Shown here: positions 8,505 through 18,322 of the stretch, in pieces | Layout of the letters: the number at the start of each line of letters is the position of its first letter | Position numbering within the stretch: position 1 is the stretch's first letter | Assembly (NCBI RefSeq): GCF_009857475.1 | Contig: NZ_WWCJ01000016.1 | Span: 1-64,000 of the forward strand | Length of the DNA stretch: 64,000 nucleotides | Reading direction: 5' to 3' | Origin: Pseudoduganella guangdongensis | Lineage (GTDB): Bacteria > Pseudomonadota > Gammaproteobacteria > Burkholderiales > Burkholderiaceae_D | Notes under the pieces: generated by a model | Databases searched by the model: none | Told to the model about the DNA's origin: nothing | Seen by the model: only the letters and a program-made list of their open reading frames with translations | Made by a program: the position numbers and the translations under genes

Positions 8505-8543
8505 ATTCCATATTTGGAATTAGAGATTGGAATTTCATCTCTA
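8505..8543. promoter_or_regulatory. Likely LysR operator between divergent genes
   Basis: Two inverted repeats lie side by side: ATTCCA-N4-TGGAAT at 8505-8520, and TAGAGAT-N9-ATCTCTA at 8521-8543, both perfect in the arms. The second has the spacing expected of a LysR-type (T-N11-A) site. They lie immediately upstream of the LysR start (8503) and about 60 nt before the DUF2798 start (8603). Binding is inferred. Confidence 0.6.
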
Positions 8544-8602
8544 GTGTACTTCAGTGGAATTGATTACGCTTGAGCCATTGAACCAGCTCTAGGAGATACG
8601 CC

Positions 8603-8830
8603 ATGCCTGACCTGCGCACCCGTATGATTTTTGCGGCCCTGATGTCGCTCATGATGTCGGTGATCATGAGCGGCTGGATTACCTGGCTGAACGTGGGCTT
8701 CCAGCCCAACTACGCCGACCGCTGGCTGCACGCCTTCCTGGCGGCCTGGCCGGCGGCCTTTGTCAGCGTGATGCTGATCGCGCCGACCGTGCAGCGCCTG
8801 ACGCAGCGCGTTTCCGCCGCGCTGCGCTAA
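8603..8830 (+). CDS. DUF2798 small membrane protein
   Basis: 75 aa with two predicted membrane helices (about 8-30 and 44-64) joined by a short loop containing NYADRWLHAFLAAWPAAF, the DUF2798 signature. The family has no known function; members often sit next to a LysR gene, as here. A good ribosome-binding site (CTAGGAGATACGCC) precedes the ATG. Confidence 0.85.
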   Translation: MPDLRTRMIFAALMSLMMSVIMSGWITWLNVGFQPNYADRWLHAFLAAWPAAFVSVMLIAPTVQRLTQRVSAALR

Positions 8831-8838
8831 GGCTGGCA

Positions 8839-9927
8839 TTAAACCCAGGCTTTGAACTCGATGCCGTTCTGCATGCTGCCCACCAGTGCGGCATAGTTTT
8901 CCTCGCTCTCGCTGAAGCCAACCAGCACGCTCGACAGCGGCGCCTTGTTATTGTCCAGCACGTCAAGCCAGTAGCGGAAGCCGTCGCTGTCCGGCGCGCG
9001 GTGCAGGACGTTCTGGTAGAGGCGCAGCAGGATATCCGCATTGTCGGGGTTGGTGCCGTAGACGTTGCGGAACTCATTGGAGTTGATGAATCCGGCCGCC
9101 GCATTGAGCAGGGAGTAGCCGCTGTCCAGCGCATTGATCCAGTAGCCCAGGCCTTCCAGGTCGGGCGCGCGGTTGAAGGCGGCCTGGTACAGGCGATAGG
9201 CCTGGCCGGCGGCGCCGTTGACGTCGAAGGCCACATCGATATCCGAGAAATCGATACGCTCGATATTCGACAGCAAGTCCTTGCCATCATTGCCCATCAG
9301 GTCGGTCACGATGATACGGTCGCCATCGACGCGCACCGAGTACTCGGAACGCTTGCCGTTGTAATAGGCTTCGTCCAGGCCGGTGCCGCCGTCCAGGTAA
9401 TCGCTGCCCCGGCCGCCCAGCAGGGAGTCGCGGCCTTCATAGCCGAAGATATTGTCGTCGCCGGCGGTGCCGTTGATGTCCTCGCCTTTGATGCTGCCGT
9501 CGATATTGTTGCCGGTCAGGGTGGACAGGTCCTCGTAAATGCCGAGCGTCACGGCTTGCTGGCCGGCGCCCGCGCCCTGCCACCAGGAAGCGTCCACATA
9601 GTAGGTGCCGGTGTAAGGGGCGACAAACGTCACGTGGTCGTAGCCCCAGCCGCCGCTGAGGTCATCCTCGGCAATCGCGTTGCCACGGTCGTCGAACACC
9701 AGCAGCACGTCCGGGTCTTTGTAGCTGGTGGAGCTGAGCGAGTACATGGCACCCGCAATGCCCTTGAAGCTGAACACCGCGGCGCCGGCGGCGCCGGCGT
9801 AGTTGGCCGTGTACTGCACCGCGTTCTCGTAGTTGTGCGCGTTATAGGCCAGCATCGACAGGCGTGGCGCATAGGCCATTTCGTACTGGGTCAGTTTGGT
9901 GAAGTACGGAATGGTGGTGTAGCTCAT
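8839..9927 (-). CDS. RTX calcium-binding protein with PPC-like and DUF4214 domains
   Basis: 362 aa with no Sec signal peptide. In order: a short N-terminal region (to about 45), a PPC-like beta domain (about 50-130, with DPDVLLVFDDRGNAIAEDD and TGTYYVDAS), a calcium-binding glycine-rich repeat block (about 155-185, GYEGRDSLLGGRGSDYLDGG), then two DUF4214 repeats (about 240-345; YQAAFNRAPDLEGLGYW and YQNVLHRAPDSDGFRYW). Such proteins are normally exported by a type I system recognising the C-terminus. No ABC/membrane-fusion pair is in the window, so the exporter must be elsewhere. The start is preceded by GAGGAGACTGCC. Confidence 0.82.
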   Translation of the reverse strand: MSYTTIPYFTKLTQYEMAYAPRLSMLAYNAHNYENAVQYTANYAGAAGAAVFSFKGIAGAMYSLSSTSYKDPDVLLVFDDRGNAIAEDDLSGGWGYDHVTFVAPYTGTYYVDASWWQGAGAGQQAVTLGIYEDLSTLTGNNIDGSIKGEDINGTAGDDNIFGYEGRDSLLGGRGSDYLDGGTGLDEAYYNGKRSEYSVRVDGDRIIVTDLMGNDGKDLLSNIERIDFSDIDVAFDVNGAAGQAYRLYQAAFNRAPDLEGLGYWINALDSGYSLLNAAAGFINSNEFRNVYGTNPDNADILLRLYQNVLHRAPDSDGFRYWLDVLDNNKAPLSSVLVGFSESEENYAALVGSMQNGIEFKAWV

Positions 9928-10036
9928 GGCAGTCTCCTCGGTTATCCTGGTTTAAATCTTAGCCACGGATGCGGCAGGAAAAGGCAAGAATTACAATTTG
10001 TTTCGCGGCTTACAGCTTCAGCCCAGGGCCACGGGC

Positions 10037-10720
10037 TCAGAAACGTTCGTAGCCCTGCAGGTAACGCCACTCGCCCGGCTGCAGGCCGGCCATCGAGATG
10101 CGGCCGATGCGCTGGCGTTTGACGGCGGTGGCGTTCAAGCCGACGTCGGCGCACAGCTTGGCGACCAGGGCCGGCTTGGGCGGGCGCACGGCAAAACGCA
10201 GGCGCTGTTCATTTTGCCAGCTGACTTTCCCATTGCCCTGGTTCAGTTGCGCCAGGCCGTTGTCGGCGATGGCGCCTTCCACGTCGACGATCAGTTCCTG
10301 CTCGACCAGGGCGCCCTCCTCCACCAGCTTGCGCGTGACGCGGAAGTCCTGGGTGAAGACGAACAGGCCCGATACGCTGTTTTCCAGCGGCAGGCAGGCG
10401 GTCAGGTTGCGCAGGTGGCGCGACAGGAAGCGGGTGCGCTGGGCGTCGGCGCTGCGCGCCTCAGGCAGCAGGCAGGCCAGCGGGTCGGCGCCGGCCGGCT
10501 TGTTCAGCAGGATGGTGACGGGGGTGATTTCGAGCAGCGTGGCGTCGGGCGCCAGCACCACTTGCTGGTGCGGTGCGACGCGGACGCCCGGTTCTTCCAC
10601 GATCTGGCCGTCCACGCTGACGTAGGCGCCTTCGATATAGATTTCGGCTTCGCGGCGCGAGCAGGGAAGCATGTCCGCCACGCGCTTGGCGAGGCGGACG
10701 GTGTTGTCGTCGTTGTTCAT
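10037..10720 (-). CDS. RluB/RluF-like pseudouridine synthase homologue lacking the usual catalytic Asp
   Basis: 227 aa. An S4 RNA-binding domain fills residues about 8-55 (VRLAKRVADMLPCSRREAE, YVSVDGQIV), followed by the RsuA/RluB-type catalytic fold starting at ILLNKPAG. In active family members the catalytic Asp lies in a GRLDxxSEGLLLLT motif. Here the aligned stretch reads LPLENSVSGLFVFTQD, so the Arg is gone and the Asp is replaced by Glu. Later core elements such as ELIVDVEG and VKRQRIGRISMAGLQPGEW are kept. It may be a binding-only paralogue or have altered chemistry. Its ATG overlaps the threonine aldolase stop (TAATG). Confidence 0.75.
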   Translation of the reverse strand: MNNDDNTVRLAKRVADMLPCSRREAEIYIEGAYVSVDGQIVEEPGVRVAPHQQVVLAPDATLLEITPVTILLNKPAGADPLACLLPEARSADAQRTRFLSRHLRNLTACLPLENSVSGLFVFTQDFRVTRKLVEEGALVEQELIVDVEGAIADNGLAQLNQGNGKVSWQNEQRLRFAVRPPKPALVAKLCADVGLNATAVKRQRIGRISMAGLQPGEWRYLQGYERF

Positions 10721-11787
10721 TATTGCTGGAAGTAGTGGGCGAACACGGCGGCGACCTGTTCCAGGTCGGCGCGGGTGACGTCCAGGTGGGTCACCAGGCG
10801 CAGGGTCGGCGCCATCGAGACACGGATGCGTTCTGCCGCCAGCGCGGCGTTCAGGCCTTGGCAGGCGTCGCGCGGCATGGTGACGAACAGGATGTTCGTT
10901 TGCGGCGTGCTGACTTGCAGCGCGCCGATCTTGGCCAGTTCGGCCGCCAGCCAGGTGGCATTGGCGTGGTCCTCGGCCAGGCGCTGCACATTGTTCTGCA
11001 GGGCGTACAGGCCGGCGGCGGCGATGATGCCGGCCTGGCGCATGCCGCCACCCAGCATCTTGCGCCAGCGCTTGCCTTCTTCAATCAGTTGCCTGCTGCC
11101 GCACAGGACGGAGCCAACCGGGGCGCCGAGGCCTTTGCTAAGGCAGACCGAGACGCTGTCGAAGCCTTGCACGGCTTGGCGCAGGGTGATGCCTTGCCGG
11201 ACGGCGGCGTTGCAGATGCGGGCGCCATCCAGGTGGGTGGCCAGGCCGCGCTGGTGCGCAAGCGCAGTGGCTTGCTGCACGTATTGCGGCGGCAGGACTT
11301 TGCCGCCGATGGTGTTTTCCAGGGCCAGCAGCTTGCTGCGGGCGAAGTGGACGTCGTGCGGCTTGATGGCCGCTTCGATGTCGTGCAGAGCGATGCTGCC
11401 GTCCGGCTGGTTGCTGAGCGGCTGCGGCTGGATGCTGCCGAGGACTGCGGCGCCGCCGCCTTCGTACTTGTAGGTGTGCGCGTCCTGCCCGACCAGGTAT
11501 TCGTCGCCGCGGCCGCAGTGAGCCAGCAAGGCGATCAGGTTGGTCTGCGTGCCGGACGGCGCGAACAGGGCTGCTTCGTAGCCGAAGGTTTCGGCGGCAT
11601 AGGCTTGCAGGGCGTTGACCGTGGGGTCGTCGCCGTACACGTCGTCGCCCACGGCGGCGCTGCGCATGGCTTCGCGCATCGCGGCACTGGGCTGCGTGAC
11701 GGTGTCGCTGCGCAGGTCGATCCAGCGTGCGCCGCCAGGCGCGGCGCTTGGCTGGGCGCTGGCGGCGGCCGGATAGGCCGTGCTCAC
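10720..11787 (-). CDS. ltaE: Low-specificity L-threonine aldolase
   Basis: 355 aa from a GTG that overlaps the preceding gene's stop (GTGA). This PLP fold-type I enzyme cleaves L-threonine/allo-threonine to glycine and acetaldehyde. The family start motif [12 protein letters not shown] is at about 23-34, [13 protein letters not shown] follows, the PLP-contacting [11 protein letters not shown] is near 184, and the Schiff-base lysine is K218 in [14 protein letters not shown]. It is cytosolic. The roughly 20 residues before the core are an Ala/Pro-rich extension. It lies in a chain of overlapping genes downstream of the isc operon. Confidence 0.92.
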   Translation of the reverse strand: MSTAYPAAASAQPSAAPGGARWIDLRSDTVTQPSAAMREAMRSAAVGDDVYGDDPTVNALQAYAAETFGYEAALFAPSGTQTNLIALLAHCGRGDEYLVGQDAHTYKYEGGGAAVLGSIQPQPLSNQPDGSIALHDIEAAIKPHDVHFARSKLLALENTIGGKVLPPQYVQQATALAHQRGLATHLDGARICNAAVRQGITLRQAVQGFDSVSVCLSKGLGAPVGSVLCGSRQLIEEGKRWRKMLGGGMRQAGIIAAAGLYALQNNVQRLAEDHANATWLAAELAKIGALQVSTPQTNILFVTMPRDACQGLNAALAAERIRVSMAPTLRLVTHLDVTRADLEQVAAVFAHYFQQ

Positions 11788-12716
11788 GGCGCCACCTCGG
11801 CATCGGCCGACGCGGCGCCGGCGGTGGCGCCGCCGGTGTAGAAGCGTTCACCCATTTCGTCGAGGCCGATGGTGCTCAGGACTTCCTTCAGGCGTTCGGC
11901 GGGCTTGCGGCGCGGCAGGTTCTTGTAGGTGGCGACAATGAGCTCATTCTTCATGGAGTGCTCCCAGCCAACCAGCTCGGTGACGGTGACCTGGTAGCCG
12001 TGCGACTCCAGCTGCAGGCAGCGCAGCACATTGGTGATCTGGCTGCCGAACTCGCGGGTGTGGATCGGGTGGCGCCACAATTCGGTCAGCACGTTTTTGC
12101 CCAGCGCCGAGCCCTTGTTCTTGCGCAGCACGGACGCGACTTCGGCCTGGCAGCACGGCACCAGCACAATGTGCTTGGCCTTCTTCTTCAGCGCGAAGTC
12201 GATGGCGTCGTCGGTCGCGGTATTGCAGGCGTGCAGCGCGGTGACGATGTCGATCTGCTCCGGCAGCTTGTCGGAGGTGGTCGATTCGGCCACCGACAGC
12301 GGCAGGAAGCTCATGCCCGGGAAGGCGAACTTGCGCGCCAGTTCTTCCGAGCGCGCCACCAGCTCTTCGCGCGTTTCAATGCCGTAGATATGCGAGTCGT
12401 CGCCCAGCGCCTTGAAAAACAGGTCGTAGATGATGAAACCGAGGTAGGACTTGCCTGCGCCGTGGTCCACCAGCGATACCGCGCCCTTGGCCGAACGTAC
12501 ATCGTTCAACAGCGGCTCGATGAACTGGTACAGGTGGTAGACCTGTTTCAGCTTGCGGCGCGAATCCTGGTTCAGCTTGCCGTCGCGGGTCAGGATATGC
12601 AGCTCCTGCAGCAGCGCGACCGACTGGCCGGGCTTGACTTCAGGGATGTCGGTGACGGTGGTCGGCAGCGCTGCCGGCGCGGCCTTGGCGCCGCCGGCGG
12701 GCTTATTGCGCTTCAT
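11784..12716 (-). CDS. SAM-dependent methyltransferase, METTL25/Methyltransf_32-like
   Basis: 310 aa from the ATG at 12716 (MKRNKPAGG), which overlaps the end of iscX by 14 nt; an in-frame start at 12884 would lie inside iscX in another frame and was rejected. The N-terminal helical part ([16 protein letters not shown]) leads to the SAM site [18 protein letters not shown] (about 85-102), then [10 protein letters not shown] as the ribose-binding acidic motif, [15 protein letters not shown] as the catalytic-loop region, and [11 protein letters not shown]. This arrangement is seen in methyltransferases annotated as rRNA or protein methylases of unknown target. The Asp/His-Gly motif and conserved PCC suggest an intact enzyme. 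Substrate unknown. Confidence 0.75.
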   Translation of the reverse strand: MKRNKPAGGAKAAPAALPTTVTDIPEVKPGQSVALLQELHILTRDGKLNQDSRRKLKQVYHLYQFIEPLLNDVRSAKGAVSLVDHGAGKSYLGFIIYDLFFKALGDDSHIYGIETREELVARSEELARKFAFPGMSFLPLSVAESTTSDKLPEQIDIVTALHACNTATDDAIDFALKKKAKHIVLVPCCQAEVASVLRKNKGSALGKNVLTELWRHPIHTREFGSQITNVLRCLQLESHGYQVTVTELVGWEHSMKNELIVATYKNLPRRKPAERLKEVLSTIGLDEMGERFYTGGATAGAASADAEVAP

Positions 12717-12900
12717 CGATCCACGCCTGCTGGATCGCTTCCAGCACTTTCTCGCCGCCACGCTTATGGTCGTCGTCAAAATCTTCCAGGTCGACGATCC
12801 AGTTATGCAGGTCCGTGAAACGGATGCCCGCCGGATCGATATCCGGATACTTGTCGTACAGCGCCTCGGCAATCGCCGTGACATCGGTCCATTTCAGCAT
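12703..12900 (-). CDS. iscX: IscX, Fe-S assembly modulator
   Basis: 65 aa, the usual family length (about 66). Family residues are visible: [39 protein letters not shown], and the acidic DFDDD followed by a C-terminal helix. IscX binds iron and the cysteine desulfurase IscS and tunes cluster synthesis. It is last of the isc genes, 14 nt after fdx, and its 3' end overlaps the methyltransferase start. Confidence 0.95.
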   Translation of the reverse strand: MLKWTDVTAIAEALYDKYPDIDPAGIRFTDLHNWIVDLEDFDDDHKRGGEKVLEAIQQAWIDEAQ

Positions 12901-12914
12901 GGTGCACCCTCGGC

Positions 12915-13256
12915 TCAATGGCCGCCTTCGCTGGCGTGGTTGATGGTGTACTTCGGAATCTCGATGACCAGGTCCGCGTCCGCCACGATGGACTGGCAGG
13001 ACAGGCGCGAGCACGCCTCCAGGCCCCAGGCCTTGTCCAGCAGGTCTTCTTCGGTTTCGGTCGCCTCGTTCATCGAGTCGAAACCTTCACGCACCAGCAC
13101 GTGGCAAGTGGTGCAGGCGCAGGATTTCTCGCATGCGTGTTCGATATGGATATCGTTCTCCAGCAGGACGTCGCACACGGACTTCCCTGCTTCGGTTTCG
13201 ATCACGGCGCCTTCGGGGCACAGCTTGGCATGCGGCAGGATGACGATTTGTGGCAC
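12915..13256 (-). CDS. fdx: Isc-type 2Fe-2S ferredoxin
   Basis: 113 aa. Cluster ligands are C42, C48, C51 and C87 in [15 protein letters not shown] and ACSRLSCQ, the same spacing and numbering as E. coli Fdx; the additional C46 is also typical. It supplies electrons for cluster assembly on IscU. The gene sits 17 nt downstream of hscA and 14 nt upstream of iscX. Confidence 0.96.
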   Translation of the reverse strand: MPQIVILPHAKLCPEGAVIETEAGKSVCDVLLENDIHIEHACEKSCACTTCHVLVREGFDSMNEATETEEDLLDKAWGLEACSRLSCQSIVADADLVIEIPKYTINHASEGGH

Positions 13257-13273
13257 TTCTATTCCTCGGTCAA

Positions 13274-15154
13274 TTAAACAACCTGGTCCAGCGTCTTGCC
13301 GGCCAGTGCGCTGCGCACGCTGCGGTCCATGCGGCGCGATGCGAATTCTTCGGTGCCCTGGGCCAGGGCTTCGTATGCGGCTTTCACCGCGTAGTGGTCG
13401 GCTTCGCCGCTGCCGGATTTGACCAGCACGTCCATGGTCGCCTGCATCAGCGCCTGGATGGTCGCGCGCTCCTCGTCCGCCAGCAGCGCGGCGTCTTCAT
13501 CCAGCGCGGCCTGGGTCGCCAGCATGATGCGCTCGGCTTCCACCTGCTCCTCGCGCAGGGCGCGCGCCTTCATGTCCGCTTCCGCCTCGGTGTGCGATTC
13601 GGACAGCATGCGCGCCACGTCGTCGTCGGCCAGTCCGTAGGACGGCTTGACGGTGATCGAGGCTTCCACGTTCGAGCGCAGTTCGCGCGCCGACACCGAC
13701 AACAGGCCGTCCGCGTCCACCTGGTAGGTGATGCGGATGCGCGCCGCGCCGGCCGCCATCGGCGGGATGCCGCGCAGTTCAAAGCGCGCCAGCGAACGGC
13801 AATCGCTCACCAGTTCGCGCTCGCCCTGCAGCACGTGCACCGCCAGCGCGGTCTGGCCATCCTTGAAGGTGGTGAACTCCTGGGCGCGGGCGCAGGGGAT
13901 GGTGGAGTTGCGCGGGATGATCTTCTCGACCAGGCCGCCCATGGTTTCAATCCCCAGCGACAGCGGGATCACGTCCAGCAGCAGCCACTCGTCGCCCGCG
14001 GCGCGGTTACCGGCCAGCAGGTTGGCCTGGATGGCGGCGCCCAGCGCCACCACTTTGTCCGGGTCGATATTGGCGTGCGGGATGGTGTGGAAGTACTCGC
14101 CCACCGCGCGCTGCACATGCGGCATGCGGGTGGCGCCGCCCACCATCACCACGCCGTCGATATCGTCGGCGTCGATGTTGGCGTCGCGCAGGGCCTTCTT
14201 CACCGCGTTCATGGTCTTGCCGACCAGGTGCTTGGTGATCTCGGCGAAAATTTCAGGGGTGATGCGCTGGTGGACTTCCTCGCCCGAGCGCAGCACGGCG
14301 TCGATCGTCACTTCGGCCTTGGTGGACAGCAGTTCCTTCGCTTCGCGCGCCTTCACCATCAGGGTGGCGGTGTCCTCGTCGGACAGGGGCGCCAGCTTTT
14401 CCTGCTCGTGCACCCAGCAGAACAGGCGGTGGTCGAAATCGTCGCCGCCCAGCGCGGAGTCGCCGCCGGTGGCCAGCACTTCGAACACGCCTTTGGACAG
14501 CTTGAGGATCGAGATATCGAAAGTGCCGCCGCCCAGGTCGTAGACGGCAAAGATGCCTTCCGAGCCGTTATCCAGGCCGTAGGCGATGGCCGCCGCAGTC
14601 GGCTCGGACAGCAGGCGCAGCACGTTGATGCCGGCCAGCTGCGCGGCGTCCTTGGTGGCCTGGCGCTGCGCTTCGTCAAAGTAGGCCGGCACGGTGATGA
14701 CGGCGCCGACCAGGTCGTCGCCCAATGCATCTTCCGCGCGCTGGCGCAGGGTGGCCAGGATTTGCGCCGAGACTTCCACCGGCGACTTCACGCCGGCCAC
14801 GGTCTTCAGCTGCACCATGCCGGGCGCATCGACGAAATCGTACGGCAGGTTCTCGGCGTAGGCGATGTCCTTCAGGCCGCGCCCCATGAAGCGCTTGACC
14901 GACACGATGGTGTTTTTCGGATCGGTGGTCTGGTGGGCTTGCGCCTTGAAGCCGATATTGGCATGGCCGTTCGGCAGGTAACGCACCACGGAAGGCAGCA
15001 GCGCATGGCCCTCCTCGTCGTTCAGCACTTCTGGAATGCTGCTACGCACGGTCGCAACCAGCGAATTGGTGGTGCCGAGGTCGATGCCCACCGCCAGGCG
15101 ATGCTGGTGCGGGGCGGTCGACATGCCCGGTTCGGAAATCTGCAAAAGAGCCAT
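13274..15154 (-). CDS. hscA: Fe-S assembly chaperone HscA (Hsp70)
   Basis: 626 aa from the ATG at 15154; an in-frame start at 15220 lies upstream without a ribosome-binding site and would run into hscB. The ATPase domain shows [15 protein letters not shown] (about 21-35), the phosphate-2 loop [15 protein letters not shown], and the adenosine motif [14 protein letters not shown]. The substrate-binding domain follows ([14 protein letters not shown] onward) and ends in a helical lid. HscA recognises the LPPVK motif of IscU, present in the IscU of this operon, and with HscB drives cluster release. The upstream hscB lies 22 nt away. Confidence 0.96.
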   Translation of the reverse strand: MALLQISEPGMSTAPHQHRLAVGIDLGTTNSLVATVRSSIPEVLNDEEGHALLPSVVRYLPNGHANIGFKAQAHQTTDPKNTIVSVKRFMGRGLKDIAYAENLPYDFVDAPGMVQLKTVAGVKSPVEVSAQILATLRQRAEDALGDDLVGAVITVPAYFDEAQRQATKDAAQLAGINVLRLLSEPTAAAIAYGLDNGSEGIFAVYDLGGGTFDISILKLSKGVFEVLATGGDSALGGDDFDHRLFCWVHEQEKLAPLSDEDTATLMVKAREAKELLSTKAEVTIDAVLRSGEEVHQRITPEIFAEITKHLVGKTMNAVKKALRDANIDADDIDGVVMVGGATRMPHVQRAVGEYFHTIPHANIDPDKVVALGAAIQANLLAGNRAAGDEWLLLDVIPLSLGIETMGGLVEKIIPRNSTIPCARAQEFTTFKDGQTALAVHVLQGERELVSDCRSLARFELRGIPPMAAGAARIRITYQVDADGLLSVSARELRSNVEASITVKPSYGLADDDVARMLSESHTEAEADMKARALREEQVEAERIMLATQAALDEDAALLADEERATIQALMQATMDVLVKSGSGEADHYAVKAAYEALAQGTEEFASRRMDRSVRSALAGKTLDQVV

Positions 15155-15176
15155 GGTGAAACCTGTATTTGTTCTT

Positions 15177-15692
15177 TTACGCCTCGATGGCGTCGTAAGC
15201 GAAGCGCACTTCTTCGCCAAATTTTTCGATGAACATCAGCGCGCGCACGCCTTGCGCGGCGGCGTGGAAGTCACCGGTATTGCATTGCTGCTCAATCTGC
15301 GCCAGTTCGGCCTTGCGCGCGGCGCGCAGCTGGCCGTCCAGCTTGTCGAGCAGTTCGCTGTCCTTGTTGGCGCGCGCCTCGGCCAGCTCTTCGCGCCACT
15401 CCATCTGCTGCATCAGGAATTCCATCGGCATGGCCGTATTGGATTCCACCTTGAGGTCGACGCCATTCAGCTCGCACAGGTATTGCGCGCGCTTTTGCGG
15501 ATTCTTCAGGGTCTGGTAGGCCTCGTTGGAACGGGTCGACCATTGCATGGCGACGCGCTTTTCCGCGTCGGTGGCGTTGACGAACTTGTCGGGATGGACG
15601 CGGCTCTGGACTTCACGGTAGGCGGCGTCGAGCGACGCCGCGTCGACCGCGAACTGCTGGGGAAGCTGGAAAAGGTCGAAATGGTTCTGCAC
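15177..15692 (-). CDS. hscB: Fe-S assembly J-protein HscB
   Basis: 171 aa from a GTG at 15692 ([14 protein letters not shown]), which begins 4 nt after the iscA stop and matches the 171-aa length of E. coli HscB. An ATG at 15731 would add 13 residues and overlap iscA by 35 nt; it cannot be excluded. The J-domain has the HPD tripeptide in SRVHPDKFV, and the C-terminal three-helix IscU-binding domain begins near [11 protein letters not shown]. It delivers loaded IscU to HscA and triggers its ATPase. Confidence 0.92.
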   Translation of the reverse strand: MQNHFDLFQLPQQFAVDAASLDAAYREVQSRVHPDKFVNATDAEKRVAMQWSTRSNEAYQTLKNPQKRAQYLCELNGVDLKVESNTAMPMEFLMQQMEWREELAEARANKDSELLDKLDGQLRAARKAELAQIEQQCNTGDFHAAAQGVRALMFIEKFGEEVRFAYDAIEA

Positions 15693-15696
15693 GATA

Positions 15697-16020
15697 TCAA
15701 ATACGGAAGCTTTCGCCGCAGCCGCAAGCATCCTTCTCGTTCGGGTTGTTGAACTTGAAGCCTTCGTTCAGGCCTTCGCGCGCGAAGTCCAGTTCGGTGC
15801 CGTCGATATACGGCAGGCTTTTCGGGTCAACAAAGACCTTCACGCCGTGCGATTCGAACACCGAATCCTCGGGCGTGACTTCGTCCACATACTCCAGCTT
15901 GTAGGCCAGACCGGAGCAGCCGGTCGTGCGCACGCCAAAACGCAGGCCAATGCCCTTGCCGCGCCGCTCGATGTAGCGGTTGATATGCTTGGCTGCTTTT
16001 TCGGTCAGGGTGACTGCCAT
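15697..16020 (-). CDS. iscA: A-type Fe-S carrier IscA
   Basis: 107 aa with the three invariant ligands C35 (TTGCSGLAY), C99 and C101 (ACGCGESF). It accepts clusters or iron and passes them to target enzymes. It lies 11 nt after iscU and just ahead of hscB. Confidence 0.96.
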   Translation of the reverse strand: MAVTLTEKAAKHINRYIERRGKGIGLRFGVRTTGCSGLAYKLEYVDEVTPEDSVFESHGVKVFVDPKSLPYIDGTELDFAREGLNEGFKFNNPNEKDACGCGESFRI

Positions 16021-16031
16021 AACGTCCTCGC

Positions 16032-16415
16032 TTATGCGCCGTGCTTGGCCTTGTAGTCGTTCACAGCTGCCTTGATGGCGTCTTCCGCCAGGATCGAGCA
16101 GTGGATCTTCACCGGCGGCAGGGCCAGCTCTTCCGCGATCTGGGTGTTCTTGATGGCCAGCGCTTCATCCAGCGACTTGCCCTTCACCCATTCGGTGACC
16201 AGCGAGCTGGAAGCGATGGCCGAACCGCAGCCGTAGGTCTTGAATTTCGCGTCTTCGATCTTGCCGTCCGCGCCGACCTTGATCTGCAGCTTCATCACGT
16301 CGCCGCAAGCTGGCGCGCCGACCATGCCGGTGCCGACGGTCTCGTCGCCTTTTTCAAAGGAACCGACGTTGCGCGGGTTTTCGTAGTGGTCGAGGACTTT
16401 TTCCGAGTATGCCAT
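16032..16415 (-). CDS. iscU: Fe-S scaffold protein IscU
   Basis: 127 aa from the ATG at 16415 ([18 protein letters not shown]). Cluster cysteines C37, C63 and C106 fall at the same positions as in E. coli IscU, and the HscA recognition motif LPPVK is at about 99-103. A longer in-frame start at 16481 would overlap iscS and was rejected. Clusters are built here from sulfur supplied by IscS. Confidence 0.97.
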   Translation of the reverse strand: MAYSEKVLDHYENPRNVGSFEKGDETVGTGMVGAPACGDVMKLQIKVGADGKIEDAKFKTYGCGSAIASSSLVTEWVKGKSLDEALAIKNTQIAEELALPPVKIHCSILAEDAIKAAVNDYKAKHGA

Positions 16416-16440
16416 TTTGATGCTCCTTGATTCTGTAAAT

Positions 16441-17706
16441 TTAGTGCGCTGCCCACTGGATGGTGGAAATATCCACGCCATCCTTGTACATATCCCACAG
16501 CGGCGACAGTTCGCGCAGCTTGCCCACTTTGGACTTCAGCAGTTCGACGGCGAAGTCGACGTCCTGCTCGGTGGTGAAGCGGCCGATGGTGAAACGGATC
16601 GAGCTGTGCGCCAGTTCGTCGCTGCGGCCCAGGGCGCGCAGCACGTAGGACGGCTCCAGCGAGGCCGAGGTGCAGGCCGAACCGGACGACACGGCCAGGT
16701 CCTTCACGGCCATGATCAGCGACTCGCCTTCCACGTAGTTGAAGCTCACGTTCAGGTTGTGCGGCACGCGGTGGTCCATGTCGCCGTTGATGTAGGTTTC
16801 TTCGATTTCCTGCAGGCCCTTGGCCAGGCGGTCGCGCAGGGCGCGGATGCGCGCGATCTCGGACTCCATCTCCACTTTCGCCAGGCGGAACGCTTCGCCC
16901 ATCGCCACGATCTGGTGGGTCGGCAGGGTACCGGAGCGCAGGCCGCGCTCATGGCCGCCGCCGTGCATTTGCGCTTCGATGCGCACGCGCGGTTTGCGGC
17001 ACACGTACAGGGCGCCCACGCCTTTCGGGCCGTAGGTCTTGTGCGCGGTGAAGGTCATCAGGTCGACCTTCAGGTCTTGCAGGTCGATCGCCACCTTGCC
17101 GGTCGCTTGCGCGGCGTCGCAGTGGAAGATGATGCCTTTCTTGCGGCAGAAGGCGGCGATTTCCTTGATCGGCTGGATCACGCCGATTTCGTTGTTGACC
17201 ATCATGACCGAGATCAGGATGGTGTCCGGACGCACCGCCGCTTCCAGCTGCTCGATGGTGATCAGGCCATTGTCCTGGGTGTCCAGGTAGGTGGCGTCGA
17301 AGCCCTGGCGTTCCAGCTCACGCACGGTGTCCAGCACGGATTTGTGCTCGGTCTTGACCGTGATGATGTGCTTGCCCTTCGACTTGTAGAAGTTGGCCGC
17401 GCCTTTCAGGGCGAGGTTGTTCGATTCGGTGGCGCCGGAGGTCCAGATGATTTCGCGCGAGTCGGCGTTGACCAGGGCGGCCACGTGGCCGCGCGCTTCT
17501 TCCACCGCTGCTTCCGCCGTCCAGCCATACATATGGCTACGGGAGGCGGGGTTGCCGAATTGTTCGCGCAGGTAAGGGATCATCTTGTCCGCAACGCGTG
17601 GATCGATCGGCGTGGTGGCCGAGTAGTCCATATAGATCGGGAAATGCGGCGCGGTCTTGAATTCTACCGGTGCTACCTGGGCGATGTTCTTGTCGGGGGC
17701 GTTCAT
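16441..17706 (-). CDS. iscS: Cysteine desulfurase IscS
   Basis: 421 aa, about 17 residues longer than E. coli IscS because of an N-terminal extension before [16 protein letters not shown]; no internal start is better placed. PLP lysine is K223 ([10 protein letters not shown]) and the persulfide cysteine is C345 ([19 protein letters not shown]), with the usual PLP-binding SGATESNN and [10 protein letters not shown] motifs. It releases sulfur from cysteine as an enzyme-bound persulfide for IscU. The gap to iscR is 19 nt and to iscU 25 nt. Confidence 0.97.
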   Translation of the reverse strand: MNAPDKNIAQVAPVEFKTAPHFPIYMDYSATTPIDPRVADKMIPYLREQFGNPASRSHMYGWTAEAAVEEARGHVAALVNADSREIIWTSGATESNNLALKGAANFYKSKGKHIITVKTEHKSVLDTVRELERQGFDATYLDTQDNGLITIEQLEAAVRPDTILISVMMVNNEIGVIQPIKEIAAFCRKKGIIFHCDAAQATGKVAIDLQDLKVDLMTFTAHKTYGPKGVGALYVCRKPRVRIEAQMHGGGHERGLRSGTLPTHQIVAMGEAFRLAKVEMESEIARIRALRDRLAKGLQEIEETYINGDMDHRVPHNLNVSFNYVEGESLIMAVKDLAVSSGSACTSASLEPSYVLRALGRSDELAHSSIRFTIGRFTTEQDVDFAVELLKSKVGKLRELSPLWDMYKDGVDISTIQWAAH

Positions 17707-17725
17707 CTAAATTACTCCAATTCGG

Positions 17726-18208
17726 TTAACCGAGGGCTGCTTGGTTACTGTTGCGGTGCACATGCACCGGCTGCTCTGCGGCGGCTTTGGCTTTCTGCTG
17801 GTCGACCAGGTCCTGCAACGACACGGAATCCAGGTAATCGACCATTTTCTCATTCAGCGTGGCCCACAACTCGTGGGTCATGCAGCGGGTGCCATTCGCA
17901 TGGTCTGCCCCGTGGCAATTTTCCTTGCCGCCACACTGGGTTGCATCGAGCGGTTCGTCAACAGCAATAATGATGTCGGCGACAGTCACCTTGTCGGCCT
18001 TGCGCGCCAGGCTGTAGCCGCCGCCGGGACCGCGGATCGACTCCACGATTTCATGGCGGCGCAGCTTGCCGAACAATTGTTCGAGATACGACAGGGAAAT
18101 GGACTGGCGCTGGCTGATCCCGGACAGCGTGACCGGACCCTTGCCCTGGCGCATAGCCAGGTCAATCATCGCGGTAACGGCAAAACGGCCTTTGGTGGTC
18201 AGACGCAT
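17726..18208 (-). CDS. iscR: Fe-S sensing repressor IscR (Rrf2 family)
   Basis: 160 aa from the ATG at 18208 (MRLTTKGRFAVTAM); a GTG directly before it is less likely. The winged helix is followed by cluster ligands C92, C98 and C109 with H112 (QCGGKENCHG...RCMTHELW). Five extra residues separate the second and third cysteines compared with E. coli IscR (C92/C98/C104). With a 2Fe-2S cluster it represses the isc operon. A matching IscR-type operator lies about 60 nt upstream (18266-18290). Confidence 0.96.
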   Translation of the reverse strand: MRLTTKGRFAVTAMIDLAMRQGKGPVTLSGISQRQSISLSYLEQLFGKLRRHEIVESIRGPGGGYSLARKADKVTVADIIIAVDEPLDATQCGGKENCHGADHANGTRCMTHELWATLNEKMVDYLDSVSLQDLVDQQKAKAAAEQPVHVHRNSNQAALG

Positions 18209-18265
18209 CACAACCTCGGTTCAACTCAGTTAAAATATCGCTCTGTCTCGCCGGGAATACCCGGA

Positions 18266-18290
18266 TTACTTGAACGATTTAGTCAAGTAT
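18266..18290 (-). promoter_or_regulatory. IscR type 1 operator with overlapping -35 box
   Basis: Read on the minus strand this 25-mer begins ATACTTGACT and ends CAAGTAA. It agrees with the E. coli IscR type 1 consensus (ATASYYGACTRwwwYAGTCRRSTAT, from memory) at 22 of 25 positions. A TTGACT -35-like hexamer lies inside it (18281-18286), so bound IscR would block RNA polymerase. The site is 58 nt upstream of the iscR start. Confidence 0.8.
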
Positions 18291-18322
18291 ACCAGACTTG
18301 TGCAGACCTTGCCCGGGGCGCC

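Noticed and set aside
13250-15232. 660-codon plus-strand open frame opposite hscA
   Set aside because: It is the complement of the hscA gene and its composition (His/Gln/Arg-rich, no motif) is that of a shadow frame.
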